From positions 1-10,067 of the forward strand of contig JBNKDD010000204.1 in NCBI GenBank assembly GCA_050288085.1: DNA of 10,067 bases, in the 5' to 3' direction. How positions within the stretch are numbered: position 1 is the first letter of the stretch; each line of letters begins with the position of its first letter. Made by a program: the position numbers and the translations under genes. The stretch comes from JBNKDD01 sp050288085. Its GTDB lineage: Bacteria > Chloroflexota > Anaerolineae > Aggregatilineales > UBA3940. Under the pieces are notes generated by a model. The model was not told the DNA's origin. It made no database searches and saw only the letters and a program-made list of their open reading frames with translations. Below are positions 7,079 through 10,067 of the stretch, in pieces.

Positions 7079-7139
7079 GGCTCTGACTCCTTGATAGTGA
7101 ATTGACTTGGGTTTTGTTCAGCTTACATGCACTTGCCCC

Positions 7140-7167
7140 ATAATACAAACAATGGGCTTCTCAACAA
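7140..7167 (-). promoter_or_regulatory. Promoter candidate of the kinase operon
   Basis: On the minus strand, TTGTTG (7167-7162), a 16-nt spacer and TATTAT (7145-7140) resemble a sigma70-type promoter. Initiation would fall near 7133, about 55 nt before the TTG of the 33-residue gene. The -35 box overlaps the U-tract of the preceding terminator. Confidence 0.45.
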
Positions 7168-7193
7168 AAAAGGGTGGCTGTTACAGCCGCCCT
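7164..7193 (-). terminator. Intrinsic terminator of the paralog pair
   Basis: On the minus strand a 10-bp stem with one G-U pair (7193-7184 with 7180-7171, AGGGCGGCTG/CAGCCACCCT) closes a three-base loop. It is followed by a run of T (CCCTTTTTTGTTG). It lies 35 nt after the stop of the gene at 7228-7617 and fits a textbook rho-independent terminator. Confidence 0.85.
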
Positions 7194-7227
7194 CTCTTAG
7201 TAATTTCCTGCTTAGGTTGGTAGGTCT

Positions 7228-7617
7228 TTAGTGCATCACTGAACGCGAATTCACATAGTCAAATGCTTCTTCGATGCTTCCAAACACGGACACAGGCAGA
7301 TTGCTATATTGAGTCTGATCTAATGCTTTTGCACCCAGGCTAACCATATCGGAGGAGGTGATGACCACCACTTCTCTGATGTTCGGATGTAATGCTGTAT
7401 GGTCTTTAGCCATAAATCCCATCAGGCCAACCATGTCGCCAAAATTAACCCGCATTGACCGTGCATCACTGATGTAAAAAACCGGCGCAGGCTGCGTATT
7501 CAGTACCGATAACAACTCATCTACCATTCTGGCTGAATCACGCACCAGGTCAAAAGATTCGGATAGAGCCGCCATGATGATCGGCTTTCCAGGTATTGCT
7601 TCGATTTCGTAGTTCAT
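7228..7617 (-). CDS. STAS/SpoIIAA-like small protein, paralog 1
   Basis: A 129-residue soluble protein without signal peptide. Alternating strands and helices are visible: a first strand IIMAAL, a helix DSARMVDELLSVL, a strand PVFYISDAR (45-53), a helix around FGDMVGLMGFM, a strand REVVVITSS (81-89), a helix SLGAKAL and a last strand VSVFGSIEEAFDYV. This order and the size suggest a STAS or SpoIIAA-like fold, but no phosphorylatable serine motif of the anti-sigma antagonist type is obvious. The assignment is tentative. It is clearly paralogous to the gene at 7689-8075: both have I-x-D-x-R, HP-x-x-x-E, VVVxTSS, LGA-x-AL and QY. The ATG has AAAGG 6 nt upstream. It probably shares a transcript with the upstream paralog (71-nt gap) and ends at the terminator at 7164-7193. 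Confidence 0.75.
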   Translation of the reverse strand: MNYEIEAIPGKPIIMAALSESFDLVRDSARMVDELLSVLNTQPAPVFYISDARSMRVNFGDMVGLMGFMAKDHTALHPNIREVVVITSSDMVSLGAKALDQTQYSNLPVSVFGSIEEAFDYVNSRSVMH

Positions 7618-7688
7618 AATATACCTTTAACTTGTTCAGTCTCAATAAAATGTTGATTGAATGTTCCAACTAGGAGCATCGTTTCATA

Positions 7689-8075
7689 CTAAACACACTC
7701 ATGTGAATAGGCTAACGCCGCGTCCATATCCTCAAAAACATGGGCGTTCACACCGCCGTATTGCTGCTGTGCTAATGCCTGTGCGCCGAGCGCCGTAATA
7801 TTCGATGATGTCACCACGACGATCTCGTGCAGCTTGGGGTGCTGGAATATGGCAAGCTCTCCTCTTGTGACGAACCCCAGGATGTTGACCATGTCGGCAA
7901 AACTGATGTTGAGTTCCCTCACATCGGCGATATACACCATCGACTCGTTGGACGAATCCAGGACATCGGCCAATTGTTGGACGGCTGGTTGGAGGTCTCT
8001 CGAAATGGTGAAAGATGAATCCGGCTTGAAGATTACGATCCGCTCACCTGAAGGAACTTCATGATAGCTTTCCAT
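7689..8075 (-). CDS. STAS/SpoIIAA-like small protein, paralog 2
   Basis: A 128-residue soluble protein and the tandem paralog of the gene at 7228-7617. The two align end to end with almost no gaps. Shared landmarks are YIADVREL (48-55), the helix FADMVNILGFVTRG, QHP-x-x-x-E (78-84), VVVTSS (86-91), LGAQALAQQQYGG (96-108) and the strand HVFEDMDAALAY. The paired-protein arrangement recalls regulators that heterodimerise or bind alternative partners, but no kinase or sigma factor is nearby. The open frame extends to a TTG at 8120. The ATG at 8075 is chosen because GGGGAG lies 9 nt upstream and because it matches the paralog's start and length. Two inverted repeats upstream (8121-8159) suggest its own regulated promoter. 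Confidence 0.75.
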   Translation of the reverse strand: MESYHEVPSGERIVIFKPDSSFTISRDLQPAVQQLADVLDSSNESMVYIADVRELNISFADMVNILGFVTRGELAIFQHPKLHEIVVVTSSNITALGAQALAQQQYGGVNAHVFEDMDAALAYSHECV

Positions 8076-8120
8076 TATGTCGTACTCCCCCACATCGATT
8101 ACAACGTTCGTTTTAAACAA

Positions 8121-8159
8121 ATTCAGTATAGCCTGAATGTTGTAATATGTGGGTTACAA
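8121..8159 (-). promoter_or_regulatory. Two adjacent inverted repeats over a candidate -10
   Basis: Read on the minus strand, TTGTAA-N8-TTACAA (8159-8140) is followed at once by ATTCAG-N6-CTGAAT (8138-8121); both have perfect 6-bp arms. A TATACT that could serve as -10 box lies inside the second repeat, so a dimeric repressor there would block the promoter. The transcript would start roughly 50 nt before the ATG at 8075. No matching -35 at 16-18 nt was found. Confidence 0.4.
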
Positions 8160-8273
8160 TGTAGTAACAGCTTAACGTTTTAATACATTGTTTGTAAGGG
8201 CGCATCAGACCTTCGGACTGAGCATGTATGTATGTGTCCCTGGTTGGAGTAAAGATTGAGGTTTATGTTTAAC

Positions 8274-8313
8274 TCAGGTGGCCTGAGAAGCCGCGAAGTT
8301 TATTCGCGGCTTC
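8274..8313 (-). terminator. Hairpin pair after the small lipoprotein gene
   Basis: A perfect 11-bp stem (8287-8297 with 8303-8313, GAAGCCGCGAA/TTCGCGGCTTC) with a five-base loop lies 24 nt after the stop of the gene at 8338. It is directly followed on the minus strand by a smaller hairpin, TCAGG-N3-CCTGA (8286-8274). There is no U-tract, so this may be a non-canonical terminator or a 3'-end protecting structure. Confidence 0.5.
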
Positions 8314-8337
8314 CTGGTTCTTGACGGGAGCAAAAGA

Positions 8338-8757
8338 TCAGAAGCCGTAGCCCGCGAGGAATCCGCTGCGGGAAGTCTCCGTGGTGGATGAGATCACAAA
8401 TACCCAATCGCCGTTGCCCCACGCGGCGTGATATTCCCCCGCATAGTTGAAGAACACGCCCTGACGCTGGCCGAGTGCCGCATCGACGCCGATATCGGTT
8501 GCTGTTGGCGGGAGTTCACTGAGCGCCTGGGCGACGTTCTCTTCGCCCACCCAGTTGATCCGCAGGGTGGTCGTACCGTCCGGCCCCTGGTAGACCGCCA
8601 TATCGACTTCCGTCCCCGGCTCAATCACCGGCCCGCTGATCCGCAAAAACTGCCCCACCTGTGGCGGGAACAGATCGGCAGGCACGTCTTCTTCCGGGGC
8701 ACAGCCCGCCAGTAAAACGATCACGATGAGTACGAAAAGCCACTTGATTCGATTCAC
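8338..8757 (-). CDS. Small lipoprotein, function unknown
   Basis: A 139-residue precursor beginning MNRIKWLFVLIVIVLLAGC: a basic start, a hydrophobic core and the lipobox LAGC. Cys19 would be lipidated and the mature domain of about 120 residues held on the outer face of the membrane. The domain has an AVYQG strand, a Gln-Arg-x-GVFF segment, AAWGNGDWVF (111-120) and an FLAGYGF end, like the one-anchor protein at 6471-6980. The GTG at 8757 is chosen because it gives a standard lipoprotein signal peptide. An ATG at 8802 would add 15 residues. A TATAAT at 8815-8810 would make that ATG virtually leaderless, which favours the GTG, although its ribosome binding site is weak. The gene diverges from the lipoprotein gene at 8946. 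Confidence 0.8.
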   Translation of the reverse strand: MNRIKWLFVLIVIVLLAGCAPEEDVPADLFPPQVGQFLRISGPVIEPGTEVDMAVYQGPDGTTTLRINWVGEENVAQALSELPPTATDIGVDAALGQRQGVFFNYAGEYHAAWGNGDWVFVISSTTETSRSGFLAGYGF

Positions 8758-8809
8758 TTTTTCACTACCATACTTCTGAGATTGTGATACTCGCCTATCC
8801 ATCACGCCT

Positions 8810-8815
8810 ATTATA
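8810..8815 (-). promoter_or_regulatory. -10 box candidate of the small lipoprotein gene
   Basis: A perfect TATAAT on the minus strand, 53 nt before the GTG at 8757. No clear -35 was found 16-18 nt upstream. It lies in the 188-nt divergent region shared with the lipoprotein gene at 8946. Confidence 0.4.
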
Positions 8816-8878
8816 ACCTGAGTTCGGGAGATGCACTTGGACTCGTTAACAAAATAACCCGGTCGTCGTTTATCTCCC

Positions 8879-8907
8879 TTGACTCCCACCCCCAAACCCG
8901 GCATACT
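8879..8907 (+). promoter_or_regulatory. Sigma70-type promoter of the Thr/Pro-linker lipoprotein
   Basis: TTGACT (8879-8884), a 17-nt spacer and CATACT (8902-8907) match the sigma70-type consensus well. Transcription would start near 8914, about 32 nt before the ATG at 8946. Confidence 0.6.
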
Positions 8908-8945
8908 GATCTCATCAAACCGGGTACACATTTTGGGAGCAACAC

Positions 8946-9926
8946 ATGAAACGTCTACTTGTCATCTCAACCCTGCTGATCCTGACCGCCTGCGCCGCGC
9001 CCGTCACCGCCACGTCCATCCCCTCGGCGACGACCGCACCGACCGCCGCCATCCCATCGAACACCCCGCCGCCGACCGTCACACCCACCAATACGGCTAC
9101 TCCGACCATCACCGCGACCCTCACGCCGATCGTTGGCCCCTCGCCGACCCCATCCCTGACGCCCACCCTGGCAAGTTGGATCGAGGAGGAATTCCTGTTT
9201 GGTGGGCCAGCTAGCGAAAAGTGTGAGTTACCTTGCTGGCAAGGGCTGACGCCTGGGGTGTCTACCGCAGAGGAAGTCGATCAGGTGTTTACGCAGATAT
9301 TCGGCTATGGACGCGACTATGATTCGGTAGAGTCAGTGGCAGCAACCTACGCGGCTGGGGATTTGCCACTCATGCATTGGGCAGGACAATCCTGGCTATA
9401 TGAAACCGATACCAGTCCTCTTGAAACTGGCTCGGATATATTCTCCGCAACAGCCTTTCTTGATAGGGAAACATATCTTTTAGGGGCAATTCAATTTCGT
9501 TGGTCAGGGCTATTACTTCACTACACGCCTGCTATGCTAATTAGAGAGTTTGGTCAACCTTCCCACTTTTTTGTGGGCGTTATCAGACCAGGTCGTGGCA
9601 TACCTCCCTGGTATACATCGTTTATCCTGGTCTATGATGAGTTGGGAATAACTTTCAGTTCGGATATTCACTTTTCAAGTGGAGAAATTTGCCTTGACGG
9701 TTTTTTCTGGACTGGACAATATGACAAAACTGATAGGTATCTCATTCTAACACCACCGATCACGGAAGAGATGCTCACTCAAGAGCAAGTTTATCTTCTC
9801 GATATCACTTCTCCAGCCTTTTATTCTCCATTCGAAGACAAATTTGGAGTCAGTCTGGAAGAGGTCACCCAGCAGATTCAATCAGGTGGAATCCCGTGTT
9901 GGTTGTATCACTGGGATTGGGATTAA
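8946..9926 (+). CDS. Lipoprotein with Thr/Pro linker and CxLPC domain
   Basis: A 326-residue precursor. The signal peptide MKRLLVISTLLILTAC has the lipobox LTAC, with Cys16 the lipid site. Residues 20-76 form a low-complexity Thr/Pro/Ala linker of the kind common in Chloroflexota surface lipoproteins, probably a spacer that holds the domain away from the membrane. The outer domain starts near residue 78 and contains CELPCWQGLTPG (93-104), shared with the exported protein at 2952-3599, then a FGQPSHFF element (about residue 215). A further 80 residues follow that the shorter protein lacks, ending near CWLYHWDWD. Function is unknown. The ATG has GGGAG 6 nt upstream and a good promoter. DNA for the signal peptide and linker is G/C-rich, while from about 9330 onward it is clearly more A/T-rich, so the gene may be a mosaic. 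Confidence 0.85.
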   Translation: MKRLLVISTLLILTACAAPVTATSIPSATTAPTAAIPSNTPPPTVTPTNTATPTITATLTPIVGPSPTPSLTPTLASWIEEEFLFGGPASEKCELPCWQGLTPGVSTAEEVDQVFTQIFGYGRDYDSVESVAATYAAGDLPLMHWAGQSWLYETDTSPLETGSDIFSATAFLDRETYLLGAIQFRWSGLLLHYTPAMLIREFGQPSHFFVGVIRPGRGIPPWYTSFILVYDELGITFSSDIHFSSGEICLDGFFWTGQYDKTDRYLILTPPITEEMLTQEQVYLLDITSPAFYSPFEDKFGVSLEEVTQQIQSGGIPCWLYHWDWD

Positions 9927-9964
9927 CCTTTCCTGCCAAACCGGGCATACATAGGGAGCATCAT

Positions 9965-10042
9965 ATGAAACATCTACTGGCTATCTCTACTTTGCTGATC
10001 CTGACCGCCTGCGCCGCGCCGATCACCGTCACTTCAGCATAG
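9965..10042 (+). CDS. 25-codon copy of the lipoprotein leader
   Basis: Begins 38 nt after the lipoprotein stop. The frame encodes MKHLLAISTLLILTAC plus AAPITVTSA, then TAG. It repeats the 5' end of the gene at 8946: the signal peptide is nearly identical (LLILTACAAP unchanged) and the similarity extends upstream to the ribosome binding site (AAACCGGG, CATACAT, GGGAGCA). The copy ends just where the Thr/Pro linker should begin. It is either a truncated duplicate of the lipoprotein gene or a functional tiny lipopeptide with a ten-residue mature part (CAAPITVTSA). A new ribosome binding site, TTAGGAG, follows after the stop at about 10050-10056, so another gene probably starts at or beyond the right edge. 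Confidence 0.55.
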   Translation: MKHLLAISTLLILTACAAPITVTSA

Positions 10043-10067
10043 TACAAAATTAGGAGAAACAAATCTT

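Noticed and set aside
6981..7148. 56-residue N-terminal extension of the 169-residue anchored protein
   Set aside because: The extension is polar, begins at a weak start without a ribosome binding site and covers the 33-residue gene in another frame. AGGAG directly before the ATG at 6980 fixes the start.
8076..8120. TTG start at 8120 for the STAS-like paralog
   Set aside because: The ATG at 8075 has a strong GGGGAG and matches the length and beginning of the tandem paralog. The extra 15 residues have no counterpart.
7164..8337. Repeats and hairpins considered as a CRISPR array or attachment sites
   Set aside because: The dyads differ in sequence and are not regularly spaced. No cas gene, integrase or tRNA is present.
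8256..8340. Short plus-strand reading frame (MFNSGGLRSREVYSRLPGS)
   Set aside because: It runs through the terminator-like hairpin and has no properly spaced ribosome binding site.
8758..8931. Longer form of the small lipoprotein starting at 8931
   Set aside because: It would put about 58 residues before a standard lipoprotein signal peptide and run through the divergent promoter region.
8879..9214. Plus-strand open frame rich in His/Asp/Arg
   Set aside because: It overlaps the signal peptide and Thr/Pro linker of the real lipoprotein in another frame. The repeated residues are the shadow of the low-complexity linker.

Overview
The window looks like part of a bacterial chromosome, most likely from the Chloroflexota (Anaerolineae-like). 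This is an inference from family content. There are lipoproteins with a long Thr/Pro-rich linker behind the lipobox. Two exported proteins share a CxLPC-x2-G-x-TPG motif. There is an archaeal-type prolyl-tRNA synthetase and several small one-anchor proteins of a kind I associate with that phylum. GTG and TTG starts are common. No tRNA, rRNA, CRISPR array, insertion sequence or phage gene was seen.

Nearly everything lies on the minus strand, so the order of transcription runs from right to left. From the left: positions 1-181 hold no intact gene, only a degraded coding-like stretch and a weak hairpin. Next come a TPR-repeat protein (182-1234) and prolyl-tRNA synthetase proS (1395-2834), which has a dyad-rich leader. 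Then follow a membrane-anchored exported protein with a CxLPC motif (2952-3599) and a polytopic GT-C-like membrane protein (3692-5005).

The middle is a compact operon read from about 7140 down to 5103. It encodes a 33-residue single-pass membrane protein (7078-6977), a one-anchor protein whose ATG overlaps that gene's stop (6980-6471), a deoxynucleoside kinase (6454-5795) and an unrecognised 229-residue protein (5792-5103). Just after the unrecognised gene, at 5059-5090, is a relic of a second copy of the kinase's 3' end. It differs only at synonymous sites over the best stretch. The unrecognised gene is therefore flanked by two copies of the kinase tail, which suggests it entered by insertion or partial duplication.

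Upstream is a tandem pair of paralogous 128-129-residue proteins, tentatively STAS/SpoIIAA-like. The pair closes with a clear intrinsic terminator and is preceded by two adjacent inverted repeats, one covering a candidate -10 box. Next is a small lipoprotein (8338-8757) whose outer domain resembles that of the one-anchor protein in the kinase operon.

The only plus-strand genes are at the right end. A 326-residue lipoprotein (8946-9926) diverges from the small lipoprotein and has a good sigma70-type promoter. It is followed by a partial copy of its own 5' end (ribosome binding site plus signal peptide) that stops after 25 codons.

Apart from proS and the kinase, functions are tentative. I see no convincing new defence or mobile system. 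The most interesting points are the overlooked 33-residue gene, the duplicated kinase tail and the duplicated lipoprotein leader.
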